NCBI GenBank assembly: GCA_017848435.1
Contig: JAFEHU010000081.1
Location: 1 to 64,000 of the forward strand
Direction: 5' to 3'
Source: Burkholderiaceae bacterium
GTDB lineage: Bacteria > Pseudomonadota > Gammaproteobacteria > Burkholderiales > Burkholderiaceae_C
Length of the DNA: 64,000 bases
Under the pieces are notes generated by a model that searched no databases, was not told the origin of the DNA, and saw nothing but the letters and a program-made list of their open reading frames with translations. Positions 40,204 through 49,629 of this stretch are shown here, piece after piece. Position 1 is the first letter of the stretch; the number at the start of each line of letters is the position of its first letter. Position numbers and translations under genes: made by a program.

Positions 40204-41336
40204 CCGACAACGCACCCGCCGACCTGCTGTTGCTGGGCGCGGGCCACGCCCATGTGCATGTGCTGGAGAAGCTGGCGCGCCTGCCGCGCGCCCAGCGTGC
40301 CCGCTGGCAGGTCACACTGGTGTCGCCCCACCCGGTGGCGCTGTACTCCAACATGCTGCCGGGCTTTGTGGCTGGCCATTACGACGCTGACGACTGCACG
40401 ATGGGCCTGCACCGGTTGATCGAGAACAGCGGCGTGCGCCACCTGCCGGCCCGGGCCATGCACATCGACGCCGCCGCCCGCAGCGTGCAGGTTTATGGCA
40501 CCCACAGTGGCCAGGCGGAAGTGGCTTACCGGCTGCTGAGCATCGACACCGGGGGCGTGATGGACCGAGCGCGGCTGGAAGCCAGCATCCCCGGCATCAC
40601 CGCACACGGGCATTTCCTGCGACCGATCGAATCCTTTGTCGCCGAGTGGCAACGCATCCAGGACCAGATCGGCACCGAGCCGCGCCAGCTCGCCGTGGTT
40701 GGCGGCGGTGCGGGCGGCGTTGAGCTGGCGCTGGCGCTGCGGCACCGGCTGCCCGACTGCGAGGTGCAACTCGTCACCGGCGGTGGTTCGCCCATGGCCA
40801 GCCACCCGGCCGGTGTGCAGCGGCGAGCGGCAGCGGCACTGGCCCGCCACGGCGTCACCGTCCACCCACTGGCCTGCACCGGCCTCACCGCCGACAGCCT
40901 GCGCCTGAGCGACGACAGCACCCACCCCTGTGACGTGGCGCTGGTGGCCGTGGGCGCACAGGCCCCCCGCTGGCTGGCCCGCTCAGGCCTGACGCTCGAC
41001 GGACGGGGATTTCTGGCGGTGAATGGGTACCAGCAAAGCCTGGGGCACCCAGAGGTGTTTGCCGCCGGGGACGTGTCCAGCCGCGTCGATGGCAGCCACC
41101 CGCGCAGCGGCGCTTATGCGGCACATGCCGGCACGCCACTGGCCATCAACCTGCTGGCGGCACTGGACGGCAAACCCATGACGCTGTACACCCCGCCGCC
41201 ACACGTGCTCAACCTGTTCGCCTGCGGTGAACAGCGGGCGATTGCCAGTTGGGGACGCTGGTATTGGGAAGGCGAGTGGCTCTGGCGCTGGAAAGACCGG
41301 CTTGACCGGGCTTTTGTGGCGCGTTTTGGCCACTGA
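40200..41336 (+). CDS. FAD-dependent NADH-dehydrogenase-like oxidoreductase
   Basis: The 378-residue flavoprotein starts with an FAD-binding DLLLLGAGHAHVHVLEKL, has an NAD-binding VVGGGAGGVELALALRHRL in the middle and a late FAADVSS-like FAAGDVSSRVDG. It resembles the N-terminal oxidoreductase part found fused to selenide-water dikinase (SelD) in some bacteria and type II NADH dehydrogenases, but no SelD domain follows. ATG at 40200 overlaps the DUF3047 stop. It ends the oxidoreductase operon. Confidence 0.88.
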   Translation: MTDNAPADLLLLGAGHAHVHVLEKLARLPRAQRARWQVTLVSPHPVALYSNMLPGFVAGHYDADDCTMGLHRLIENSGVRHLPARAMHIDAAARSVQVYGTHSGQAEVAYRLLSIDTGGVMDRARLEASIPGITAHGHFLRPIESFVAEWQRIQDQIGTEPRQLAVVGGGAGGVELALALRHRLPDCEVQLVTGGGSPMASHPAGVQRRAAAALARHGVTVHPLACTGLTADSLRLSDDSTHPCDVALVAVGAQAPRWLARSGLTLDGRGFLAVNGYQQSLGHPEVFAAGDVSSRVDGSHPRSGAYAAHAGTPLAINLLAALDGKPMTLYTPPPHVLNLFACGEQRAIASWGRWYWEGEWLWRWKDRLDRAFVARFGH

Positions 41337-41376
41337 ACGCCACGAAAAAATTCAATGCCGCCACGGCGGCACGCCG

Positions 41377-41949
41377 TCAGGCCGGTGCCAGCCGACCGGT
41401 GCGGATGTAATTCACCAAAGCCGCCAATTCGGCCTGGCCTTCGGAGGTTGCAAAATAGCCCTTGCCATCTGCCGTGAAGTAAGGTGCCAGGTTGGTGGCC
41501 AGATCGGCACCATTGTCGAGCAACTTGAAATTCTTGGGCACATAGGCGGGAAACTTTTGCCCTTTGCTGTATTTGCTGGGCGCACCCGCACCCTTGTTGA
41601 GTTTGACCTGAATCAGCACTGCGCCGGTTTTTTTGGTGGACGGGGTGGTTGCCTTGCTTTTCTTGCCTTTTTTGGCACCTGCAAGTGGTGGCGTGTCGCC
41701 TGCCGTGATTTTACGGAGCTCTGTGGCACTGAAAACCTCCAGTGCGCCAATGTGGTATTGCGCCACTTCGGCTTTGATTCGCAGCAATACCGTGTCGCGT
41801 TCCAGAGATAATTTTTGCGCCGTGGTCACCAGGCCATTCAATTCGTGCTGCTCGACTTCACTGATTTCAAAGCTGGCGAGCCGTGATTGTAAAAATTTGA
41901 AGCGCTCTTGTGATTCGGTTGTGAGGAATTTCAGCATGCTGTGTTCCAT
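41377..41949 (-). CDS. unknown protein with helical N-terminus and basic linker
   Basis: This 190-residue protein is not recognised. An N-terminal helical, probably coiled-coil region (MLKFLTTESQERFKFLQSRL) is followed by a Lys-rich linker around residue 90-110 and a compact C-terminal region ending GYFATSEGQAELAALVNYI. The layout is that of nucleoid proteins such as H-NS, but the H-NS C-terminal motif is missing. Its DNA is less GC-rich than the neighbours, which suggests transfer. Start at 41949 or, four codons later, the Met of MLKF. Confidence 0.6.
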   Translation of the reverse strand: MEHSMLKFLTTESQERFKFLQSRLASFEISEVEQHELNGLVTTAQKLSLERDTVLLRIKAEVAQYHIGALEVFSATELRKITAGDTPPLAGAKKGKKSKATTPSTKKTGAVLIQVKLNKGAGAPSKYSKGQKFPAYVPKNFKLLDNGADLATNLAPYFTADGKGYFATSEGQAELAALVNYIRTGRLAPA

Positions 41950-42095
41950 TTATTTTCAAGGGGTGCTTCAATTTAGCACAGTCCTGAAAAAATTAAATAG
42001 CGCTTGCCCATTCCCGAGTAAATTGTATTTTTATCTCAGAAATTGATGCCCCATGCCACGCAAAGAAACGGCCACCTGGCGGCGGAACTTTGTCC

Positions 42096-42122
42096 TTAGC
42101 ACTCCTTCCAAGAGAGTGCTAA
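42096..42122. promoter_or_regulatory. CIRCE operator upstream of rpoH
   Basis: TTAGCACTC (42096-42104), nine bases, then GAGTGCTAA (42114-42122): a perfect CIRCE element, the HrcA binding site, 28 bp before the rpoH start. HrcA itself is encoded at 16434-17456. Confidence 0.95.
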
Positions 42123-42150
42123 TATAAGCACCGTTGGAAAGGAGTCCTGC

Positions 42151-43107
<957 letters not shown>

Positions 43108-43127
43108 CGCCTTGTTTTACCCCTGCA

Positions 43128-43159
43128 AAGCCCGGTGCGCCCTGCCACCGGGCTTTTTT
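43128..43159 (+). terminator. rho-independent terminator after rpoH
   Basis: AAGCCCGGTG and CACCGGGCTT pair as a 10-bp stem, followed by TTTT (43154-43159). Confidence 0.92.
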
Positions 43160-43222
43160 CATGCCAAACAGGCATCAAGCCTTAGTGGAATCTGGCGATT
43201 CCGCTCCTATTTCAGGAGCAAA
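43158..43222 (-). repeat. dispersed repeat, intergenic copy (rpoH/senC)
   Basis: On the minus strand: TTTGCTCC ... GGAGC, ATCGCCAGATTCCACTAAGG, then GCCTGTTTGGCATGAAA. It aligns with the copies at 55329 and 62036 and lies between convergent genes. Confidence 0.8.
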
Positions 43223-43242
43223 TCAGGGGTTGAAAGCAGGGC

Positions 43243-43845
43243 TCAGGACGTCTGCTTGAGCAGGGTGCGCACGTCGGCCGTGAGCGCGGGCACGCCGGTG
43301 CCGTAGCGGGTGTAGAGGCGCAAACGCCCTTGGGTGTCGTAGATGTAGCTGCCGGCCGAATGGTCCATGCTGTAGCTGCCGGGCGTCTTGCCCTCGACTT
43401 TTTTGTAGTACAGCTTGTAGTCCTTCGCCAGGGCGGACAGCTTGTCCAGCGGCGTGGACAGGGCCACAAAGCTCGGGTCGAAGTTGGCCATGTAGGCCTT
43501 CAGCAACTCGGGCGTGTCGCGCTCGGGGTCCACCGTGATGAAAACACCTTGCAGCTTGTCGCCGTCCGGCCCCAGTTGGCGCTTGACTTCGGCCAGTTCG
43601 GCCATGGTCGCCGGACACACATCGGGGCACTGGGTGAAGCCAAAAAACACCACCACCACCTTGCCCTTGAAGTCCTTCAGGCTGCGCGTCTGGCCGCTCG
43701 GGTCGGTCAGCGCAAAGTCCTGGGCGTAGTTGGCACCGGTGAGGTCAATGGCGTTGAAGGCCGGGGCTTTCTGCTCGCCGCAGCCCGCCAGCAGGCCGAG
43801 TGCCAGCACAGCGGAAGCGATCCAGGTCGGGAGCGTGGATGTCAT
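43243..43845 (-). CDS. SCO1/SenC copper chaperone
   Basis: The 200-residue lipoprotein-like protein (LLAGC near residue 22) has the thioredoxin fold of SCO proteins: the copper motif CPDVC in FFGFTQCPDVCPAT and the conserved His in SMDHSAGSYIYD. It delivers copper to the CuA site of cytochrome oxidase. It is the last gene of the long minus-strand assembly cluster. ATG at 43845 fits the family; the frame is open further upstream inside ctaB. Confidence 0.95.
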   Translation of the reverse strand: MTSTLPTWIASAVLALGLLAGCGEQKAPAFNAIDLTGANYAQDFALTDPSGQTRSLKDFKGKVVVVFFGFTQCPDVCPATMAELAEVKRQLGPDGDKLQGVFITVDPERDTPELLKAYMANFDPSFVALSTPLDKLSALAKDYKLYYKKVEGKTPGSYSMDHSAGSYIYDTQGRLRLYTRYGTGVPALTADVRTLLKQTS

Positions 43846-43853
43846 GGTTTCTT

Positions 43854-44810
43854 TCAGGGCGCGACCAGGTAGTGGTCGATCAGCAGCGCCGCAAACAGCA
43901 GCGACAGGTGGATCAATGAAAAGCGGAAGGTCTTGCGCGCCAGCGCGTCCGAGTAGTTGCGCCACAGCGCCCAGGCGTAGCCGCAAAAACCGACGCTCAA
44001 GGCCAGCGCCACCACCAGGTAGAACCAGCCGCTCATGCGGTAGATGAAGGGCAGCATGCAGGCCGCCGCGAGGATGAAGGTGTAGAGCAGCACCTGCAGC
44101 CGGGTGAATTCGTTGCCATGGGTCACCGGCAGCATCGGCAGGCCGGACTTGCGGTAGTCCTCTACCCGGTACAGCGCCAGCGCCCAGAAGTGCGGCGGTG
44201 TCCACAGGAAAATGATCAGGAACAGGATCAGCGCCTCCGGCCCGACCTCGCCCGTCATCGCCGCCCAGCCGAGCACCGGCGGCATCGCGCCCGAGGCGCC
44301 GCCGATCACGATGTTCTGCGGCGTCAGCGGCTTGAGGATCACGGTGTAGACCACCGCGTAGCCAATGAAGGTCGCAAAGGTCAGCCACATCGTCAGCGGG
44401 TTGACCCAGAAGTACAGCAACACCGAGCCCGCCGAACACAGCAGCGCCGAGAACACCAGTGCCTCGCGGTCGCTCAGCTCACCCTTGGCGGTGGGCCGCC
44501 AGGAGGTGCGCTTCATGGTCGCGTCGATCTTCTTTTCCACCAGGCAGTTGAAAGCAGCAGCGGCACCGGCGACCAGCCAGATGCCGACGCAGGCCACCAG
44601 CGCCTGCTTCAGGTGCAGCCAGCCCGGCACGCCGGGAACGGCCAGTACCATGCCGATCAGGGCGCAGAAAACAATGAGCTGGATGACACGCGGTTTGGTC
44701 AGTGCGTTGAACTGGCGCCAGCGCGACGGCAAGCTGGGTTGGGCGGTGGACATGGCCGACTCTAACTCGACATGGGTTGGGGTGACTTGGGGAGGAATGG
44801 GCATGGTCAT
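43854..44810 (-). CDS. ctaB: protoheme IX farnesyltransferase (heme O synthase)
   Basis: The 318-residue membrane prenyltransferase (CtaB/CyoE) makes heme O from heme B. It has the substrate motif [15 protein letters not shown] and about nine hydrophobic helices. Its start overlaps ctaA by 4 bp. An internal Met ([12 protein letters not shown]) about 19 residues in is an alternative start. Product goes to CtaA for heme A. Confidence 0.96.
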   Translation of the reverse strand: MTMPIPPQVTPTHVELESAMSTAQPSLPSRWRQFNALTKPRVIQLIVFCALIGMVLAVPGVPGWLHLKQALVACVGIWLVAGAAAAFNCLVEKKIDATMKRTSWRPTAKGELSDREALVFSALLCSAGSVLLYFWVNPLTMWLTFATFIGYAVVYTVILKPLTPQNIVIGGASGAMPPVLGWAAMTGEVGPEALILFLIIFLWTPPHFWALALYRVEDYRKSGLPMLPVTHGNEFTRLQVLLYTFILAAACMLPFIYRMSGWFYLVVALALSVGFCGYAWALWRNYSDALARKTFRFSLIHLSLLFAALLIDHYLVAP

Positions 44811-45985
44811 GTTCTGGCCCGCCTTGTTTTGATGGCCAGCACCACACGCGGCTCGCTCTGCCGGGTGGAGGCCAGCGCGTGCGTCAGCACCACCACCAGC
44901 GCCGCAGCGCCGCCGGTGTGCAGCACAGCCGCGAGCAGCGGCCAGCCCAGCACCACGTTGCTCAGGCCGGTGGCCAGTTGCAGCAGCAGCAGCGCCACCA
45001 GCCAGCGGGCGTGCACCCGCAGCGCCCAGGTGCTGGCCATGCGCAGCACCTGCCAGACCAGCACCGCCACCACCGCATAAGCCACCAGCCGGTGGGTGTA
45101 ATGGATGGCGGTCAGCGCCTCGAAGCTCAGGTGGCTGCCGGCACCGGTGCGGCCCAGCTCACGCCACAGCTCGAAGCCTTGCAGAAAGTCCATCGCCGGC
45201 CACCAGCTCGCCTGGCACTTGGGGAACTCGGTGCAGGCCAGCACCGCGTAGTTGGTGCTGACCCAGCCGCCCAGCGCCACCTGCAGCCACACCAGCGCCA
45301 GCGCCAGCGCAATGCCCCGGCGCAGGCGGGACGGTACCGCGAGGCTCTTCACCAGCGCCTGGACGTGGCTGTAGCGCACCACCTGCACCGTCAGCAAGGC
45401 GAGCAGCACGAGTGCGCCCAGCAGGTGCAGCGTGACGATGGCGGGAAACAGCTTCATGGTCACGGTCAGGGCACCGAACGCGCCCTGCACACACACCCAC
45501 ACCAACGTGAGTGCCGGCCACCAGGGGCTGATCGCTGGCGGCCCGCCCGTGTCGGCACTGCGGCGACGGCGGTAGGCGTCCCAGGCGCTGAGCAATGCCA
45601 GCGTCAGGATCATGCCACCCACACCGGTGGCGAGGTAGCGGTGCACCATCTCGATCCAGGCTTTGCGGTGCGTCACCGGGCCAGTGGGCATGGCGGTTTG
45701 CGCTTCGGTGATTTCCTGCTTCGCGCCCAGTGGGCTGGCACTGCCGTAGCAACCTGGCCAGTCGGGGCAACCCAGGCCGGAGTCGGTCAGCCGGGTGAAC
45801 GCGCCAAACAGCACCAGGTCAAAGGTGAAAAACAGGGTCAGCAAGGTGAGTGCGCGCAGCCGTTGCGCCATGCTGGCGCGGCGTTGGCGCAGCCAGACCC
45901 ACAGCAGCGGACCGGCGGCCAGCAACACCCCCGTCAGCAGCATCTGCAGTACCGGGGTCAGGTCGACCAGGGCTTGTTCGTCCAT
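44807..45985 (-). CDS. ctaA: heme A synthase
   Basis: CtaA (392 residues) oxidises heme O to heme A. About eight membrane helices are seen with family motifs [33 protein letters not shown] and HYTHRLVAY carrying heme-ligand His residues. It overlaps ctaB by 4 bp. It lies 11 bp after the thioredoxin-fold gene upstream. Confidence 0.96.
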   Translation of the reverse strand: MDEQALVDLTPVLQMLLTGVLLAAGPLLWVWLRQRRASMAQRLRALTLLTLFFTFDLVLFGAFTRLTDSGLGCPDWPGCYGSASPLGAKQEITEAQTAMPTGPVTHRKAWIEMVHRYLATGVGGMILTLALLSAWDAYRRRRSADTGGPPAISPWWPALTLVWVCVQGAFGALTVTMKLFPAIVTLHLLGALVLLALLTVQVVRYSHVQALVKSLAVPSRLRRGIALALALVWLQVALGGWVSTNYAVLACTEFPKCQASWWPAMDFLQGFELWRELGRTGAGSHLSFEALTAIHYTHRLVAYAVVAVLVWQVLRMASTWALRVHARWLVALLLLQLATGLSNVVLGWPLLAAVLHTGGAAALVVVLTHALASTRQSEPRVVLAIKTRRART

Positions 45986-45996
45986 GGTTCAGGCTT

Positions 45997-46671
45997 TCAT
46001 CGACCGGGCACATCCCACGAACCGGACGCGCGCAGCAGGCGGTCCAGGTCACGCTTGGCCTTGCCCGCGCCCTGCAGGTCCATGCGGGACGGGAAGCGCA
46101 TCATCCAGTTGCCCATGGGGTCCACCACGTAGAGGTGGTTGGACAAGGACTCACCCGCCGCTGGCTGCAGCCATTGGGCCAGCTGCTTGGCGTCCACCCG
46201 CAGCACCTGGGCTTGTTCCAGCGCAGGGAGGAGCCCGGGGGCAATCGGGCCGTCGTCGGTGACGAGCCAGACGCGGTCGACCCGCTCTTTTTCCTTGCCC
46301 AGCGCTTCGCGCATCTGGCGCTGCAGGTAGAGGTTCTGGTCACACACCGTGTCGCAGGACGATGGCATCGCCGCCACCAGCAGCCACTGCTTCTTCAGGC
46401 TTTGCAGGTTCACCGTCTTGCCGTCCAGCGTGCGCGCCTCCAGGCTGGGCAGCGGGCGCTGGGGGTCGATCAGTTCGCCAAAGGCACGCTGGCCCTGCGG
46501 CCGGATGACGTAGTAAGTGAAGTAGGAGGCAATGACCGGCGCTGCACACACCGCGAGCACCGCCAGCATTTTCCAGCGGCCGCTGGTGTTGCGCGGCAGA
46601 ACCGGCGCATCGGCGCCCGGGTCGGGCAGGGAGTGCACCGTCAGGGACAGCGGCTCGTCAGGGTGAGACAT
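45997..46671 (-). CDS. membrane-anchored protein of the oxidase assembly cluster
   Basis: The 224-residue protein has one N-terminal membrane helix (MLAVLAVCAAPVIASYFTYY) and a periplasmic domain that looks like a degenerate SCO/thioredoxin fold (WLLVAAMPSSCDTVCDQNLYLQRQM), with a C-x3-C pair. It is regularly found between SURF1 and ctaA in betaproteobacteria, probably aiding cytochrome oxidase assembly. ATG at 46671 overlaps the SURF1 end by 14 bp. Confidence 0.8.
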   Translation of the reverse strand: MSHPDEPLSLTVHSLPDPGADAPVLPRNTSGRWKMLAVLAVCAAPVIASYFTYYVIRPQGQRAFGELIDPQRPLPSLEARTLDGKTVNLQSLKKQWLLVAAMPSSCDTVCDQNLYLQRQMREALGKEKERVDRVWLVTDDGPIAPGLLPALEQAQVLRVDAKQLAQWLQPAAGESLSNHLYVVDPMGNWMMRFPSRMDLQGAGKAKRDLDRLLRASGSWDVPGR

Positions 46672-47398
46672 GGCGTTGCCGTCGGGGTTGGATGATTTGG
46701 AACCAGACATAAAGGAGCGCGATCAGGCCGCCGAGGCCAAACCACTGAAATGCATACCCATGGTGTTTGTCAATGCCTGTGTTGAATGCCGGCCAGTTGC
46801 GCAACAGCCCGTCGCTGGCCTTGCCGGCGTCTGGCGCCAACTCAAGTGCGCTGAGTTGCGTCAGCAGCGGCAACCGTGTTTCGGCCGCATACGCCGTCAA
46901 GTCGATATTTTGCCGTATGGCCCCGGTCGGCGCGCCCTGGAAGTCGTAAAGCTTGGAGGGCGGGGGGGCGATGCGCACGGTGATGCGCACCTCGCCTTCG
47001 GGCGTGTGCACTGCCGGCAAACGGTTGCGGTCGGTGAAGTCACGGGGCACCCAGCCGCGCTGCACCACCAGCAGTGCGTTGCTGCCGCTCAAGCGCAACG
47101 GCGTCAGCACAAAAAACCCCTGCCGTGCAGCCATCTGCCGGTTGTCGAGGTAGACCGTCGCTTCGCGCAGCCACTGCCCCTGCAGGGTGGCACGCCGGTG
47201 AACCACATCGGCCAGCAGCGTGCTGGCCGACACATCGGTCTGGTTCAGAGGCGCCAGCCGGGCCTGGTTGTCGATCGCGGTTTGCAACGCCTGTTTCTCG
47301 GCGGCACGCCCCAGTTGCCACTGCCCCAGCGCCAGCGTGATGCCCACACCCGCCAGAGCGGCAGCGCTCACCAGCCAGAACCGGAATGTCTGCGGCAC
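46658..47398 (-). CDS. SURF1-family oxidase assembly protein
   Basis: The 246-residue protein has two membrane helices flanking a periplasmic domain. The first is FWLVSAAALAGVGITLALGQWQLGRA, of which LGQWQLGRA is the SURF1 signature, and the second is near the C-terminus (QWFGLGGLIALLYVWF). It assists heme A insertion into COX1. No ATG is available in the right place; the GTG at 47398 gives the normal family start, only 15 bp from the divergent DUF2909 ATG. Confidence 0.9.
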   Translation of the reverse strand: MPQTFRFWLVSAAALAGVGITLALGQWQLGRAAEKQALQTAIDNQARLAPLNQTDVSASTLLADVVHRRATLQGQWLREATVYLDNRQMAARQGFFVLTPLRLSGSNALLVVQRGWVPRDFTDRNRLPAVHTPEGEVRITVRIAPPPSKLYDFQGAPTGAIRQNIDLTAYAAETRLPLLTQLSALELAPDAGKASDGLLRNWPAFNTGIDKHHGYAFQWFGLGGLIALLYVWFQIIQPRRQRHVSP

Positions 47399-47413
47399 GG
47401 GATAATCCAGTCC

Positions 47414-47635
47414 ATGAAATATTTGGTCATCATCGCGTTTGTTGCCATTGTGGCCAGCCTCGGTTCGGCGCTGTTCTTCATGATGAAGGACGGCCAGGAC
47501 GGCAAAGCCAAAACCAACCACATGGCCAAGGCACTGGCGTTCCGGGTCGGATTTTCCATTTTTCTGTTTGCCTGCATCCTGCTGGCCTGGAAATTTGGGT
47601 ACATCCGTCCCACCGGCATTCCCAGCGGCGCCTGA
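47414..47635 (+). CDS. twin-transmembrane DUF2909 protein
   Basis: The 73-residue protein (MKYLVIIAFVAIVASLGSAL start) has two membrane helices around a short DGKAKTNHMAKAL loop, typical of DUF2909 (twin-TM) proteins placed inside betaproteobacterial cytochrome oxidase clusters. It is the only plus-strand gene in the cluster, divergent from SURF1. Confidence 0.88.
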   Translation: MKYLVIIAFVAIVASLGSALFFMMKDGQDGKAKTNHMAKALAFRVGFSIFLFACILLAWKFGYIRPTGIPSGA

Positions 47636-47664
47636 CGACGCCGGTTCAACACCTCACAAAACAC

Positions 47665-47686
47665 AAAGGCGCCGCGAGGCGCCTTT
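47665..47686. terminator. bidirectional hairpin between DUF2909 and ctaE
   Basis: AAAGGCGCC-GCGA-GGCGCCTTT is a perfect 9-bp stem between two convergent genes. Confidence 0.8.
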
Positions 47687-47709
47687 GCTGCATGGGCGAC
47701 CGCGTGCGG

Positions 47710-48594
47710 TCAGGTCCAGTACACCAGGATGTACAGACCGAGCCAGACCACGTCCACAAAGTGCCAGTACCAGGCGGCACCTTCAAAGCCGAAGTGCTTG
47801 TCGGCCGTGAAATGGCCCTTCATCAAACGGAAGGTGACAAACAACAGCATCAGCATGCCGACAAACACGTGGAAGCCGTGGAAGCCGGTCAGCATGAAGA
47901 AGGTCGAACCGTAGACACCCGAGCTGAGCTTGAGGTTCAGGTCAGAGTAGGCGTGTGCGTATTCGTAGCCCTGCACAAACAGGAAGATCACACCGAGCAA
48001 CACCGTCAACCACATGAAAGTGATCGTTTTGCTGCGGTTGTTTTCACGCAGGGCGTGGTGGGCAATCGTCAAGGTCACGCCGGACGTCAACAGCAACGCG
48101 GTGTTGATGGTGGGTAGCCAGAACGGACCCATCGTGGTGAAGGGTTCGATGATGCCGGCCGGTGAGGCGGTGACACCGGCTGCGACGCTGGGCCACATGG
48201 CCTTGAAGTCGGGCCAGAGCAGCGCGTTGTCAAGGCTGCCCAGTGCCGGGACCGAGTGGGAACGGGCCCACCACAGCGCCGAGAAGAAGGCACCGAAGAA
48301 CATCACTTCGGAGAAGATGAACCAGCTCATGCTCCAACGGAACGAAAGGTCGACCTTGTGGCCGTACAGGCCGCCGTTGCTTTCGCCCACGGCGTCGCTG
48401 AACCACTGGAACAGCACAAAGGCCCACCACAACAGGCCGAAGGCGACCGAATAGGCGCCCCAACCACTGCCGTTGATCCATTGGCCAGCGCCCAGGATGA
48501 CGAAAAACAGGCCAATCGACGCCATGACGGGGTGCCGTGACGGCCCTGGCACGAAGTAGTACGGCGCGCTGCCGGCTGGGGTGGAAGAACTCAT
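47710..48594 (-). CDS. ctaE: cytochrome c oxidase subunit III
   Basis: COX3 (294 residues) with seven predicted helices; motifs WWAFVLFQWFSDAVGES and TGFHGFHVFVGMLMLLF are typical. It stabilises the catalytic subunit and the oxygen channel. The start region (YYFVPGPSRHPVMASIGLFF) fits the family. It lies downstream of the DUF2970 gene. Confidence 0.97.
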   Translation of the reverse strand: MSSSTPAGSAPYYFVPGPSRHPVMASIGLFFVILGAGQWINGSGWGAYSVAFGLLWWAFVLFQWFSDAVGESNGGLYGHKVDLSFRWSMSWFIFSEVMFFGAFFSALWWARSHSVPALGSLDNALLWPDFKAMWPSVAAGVTASPAGIIEPFTTMGPFWLPTINTALLLTSGVTLTIAHHALRENNRSKTITFMWLTVLLGVIFLFVQGYEYAHAYSDLNLKLSSGVYGSTFFMLTGFHGFHVFVGMLMLLFVTFRLMKGHFTADKHFGFEGAAWYWHFVDVVWLGLYILVYWT

Positions 48595-48662
48595 CTCTGC
48601 TCCTACGTTTCAATCAATGTCTGTATTTTCATTGGCGGCAGCCATCGGCTGCCACCCTCAGT

Positions 48663-48896
48663 TCACGGCACAACAACCCAGTTCACCAGGGCAATCAACC
48701 CCGCCACAAACAGCATGCAACCGGCAATCCCCACCAGGATGATGTGCAGCGGGTTGAGCTTGGCAATGTCTTCCTGGTAGTCCGACCCCTTGCGAACGCC
48801 GAAAAACGACCAACCCACTGCGCGCACGGTGCGCCACAGCGAACCCTTGCGCCGGTGAGGTGCCACCGCATCGGCATCGTGCCCCGGCGTGCTCAT
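48663..48896 (-). CDS. DUF2970 small membrane protein
   Basis: The 77 residues end in one membrane helix (IILVGIAGCMLFVAGLIALV), preceded by the conserved AVGWSFFGVRKGSDYQED block. The family is confined to oxidase clusters of betaproteobacteria and its role is unknown. It overlaps ctaG by 4 bp. Confidence 0.9.
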   Translation of the reverse strand: MSTPGHDADAVAPHRRKGSLWRTVRAVGWSFFGVRKGSDYQEDIAKLNPLHIILVGIAGCMLFVAGLIALVNWVVVP

Positions 48897-49483
48897 GTGG
48901 CAGGCCCTGCAACCAGTGCCGCTGCCGTGGGGGCTGGCGGTGTCTTACCACCCACCTCAAAGAAGGTGTACGACAGCGTGATGGTGCTGACGTCTTTGGA
49001 CAATTTTGGGTCGATCACGAACGCCACCGGCCACTGCTTCTTCTCGCCCGGCTCCAGTGTGTACTGGTTGAAGCAGAAACACTCGAGCTTGTTGAAGTGC
49101 GCCATGGCCTGGCGCGGTGCGTAGCTGGGAATGGCCTGCGCGGCCATGCGGCGGTTCTGGACGTTCTGGAATTCGTACATCACCGTGGCCAGTTCACCGG
49201 GGTGGACTTGCATCGTCCGCGTGGCTGGCTTGAATTCCCACGGCCCGCGGGCATTGGCGTCAAAAACAACAGTGATGGTGCGGCTGGTGTCCACCTGCGA
49301 ATTGGCGGGTACGGACGCGCTTTTGCCAGTGATTTGCTGTTCGCCCAGCGCCAGGATGTTGATGCCGGTGGCTTCACAAATGGCTTTGTACAAGGGCACC
49401 AAACCGTAACCGAAGGCGAACATGCCGAGCGCGACAATGCCCAGCTTGCGCAGCATTTTCACATTCTCGAAACGGATGCCCAT
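48893..49483 (-). CDS. ctaG: cytochrome c oxidase assembly protein CtaG/Cox11
   Basis: Cox11 (196 residues) inserts copper into CuB of COX1. One N-terminal helix anchors a periplasmic beta-barrel domain containing the copper motif ECFCFNQYTL (C-x-C). It lies between the 38-residue gene and the DUF2970 gene on the same strand. Confidence 0.96.
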   Translation of the reverse strand: MGIRFENVKMLRKLGIVALGMFAFGYGLVPLYKAICEATGINILALGEQQITGKSASVPANSQVDTSRTITVVFDANARGPWEFKPATRTMQVHPGELATVMYEFQNVQNRRMAAQAIPSYAPRQAMAHFNKLECFCFNQYTLEPGEKKQWPVAFVIDPKLSKDVSTITLSYTFFEVGGKTPPAPTAAALVAGPAT

Positions 49484-49504
49484 GGTGGTATGACCGGTTG
49501 CGGT

Positions 49505-49621
49505 TCAGCGACCCAGCAACATGACCTTGGCAAAGAAACCGAGCAGGAACACCACCACCACCGACACCAGGATCAGCGCGGTGCGGATGTTGTTCTTTTT
49601 CTGCTCAGGTGTCAGAGCCAT
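49505..49621 (-). CDS. small cytochrome oxidase assembly protein, 38 aa
   Basis: The 38 residues begin MALTPEQKKNNIRTALIL and continue as one hydrophobic helix ending in AKVMLLGR. The gene fills the gap between ctaD and ctaG on the same strand, 8 bp after ctaD. Such mini-proteins are known at this place in betaproteobacterial clusters, where they are annotated as cytochrome oxidase small assembly proteins. Confidence 0.85.
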   Translation of the reverse strand: MALTPEQKKNNIRTALILVSVVVVFLLGFFAKVMLLGR

Positions 49622-49629
49622 GGTGGTGC

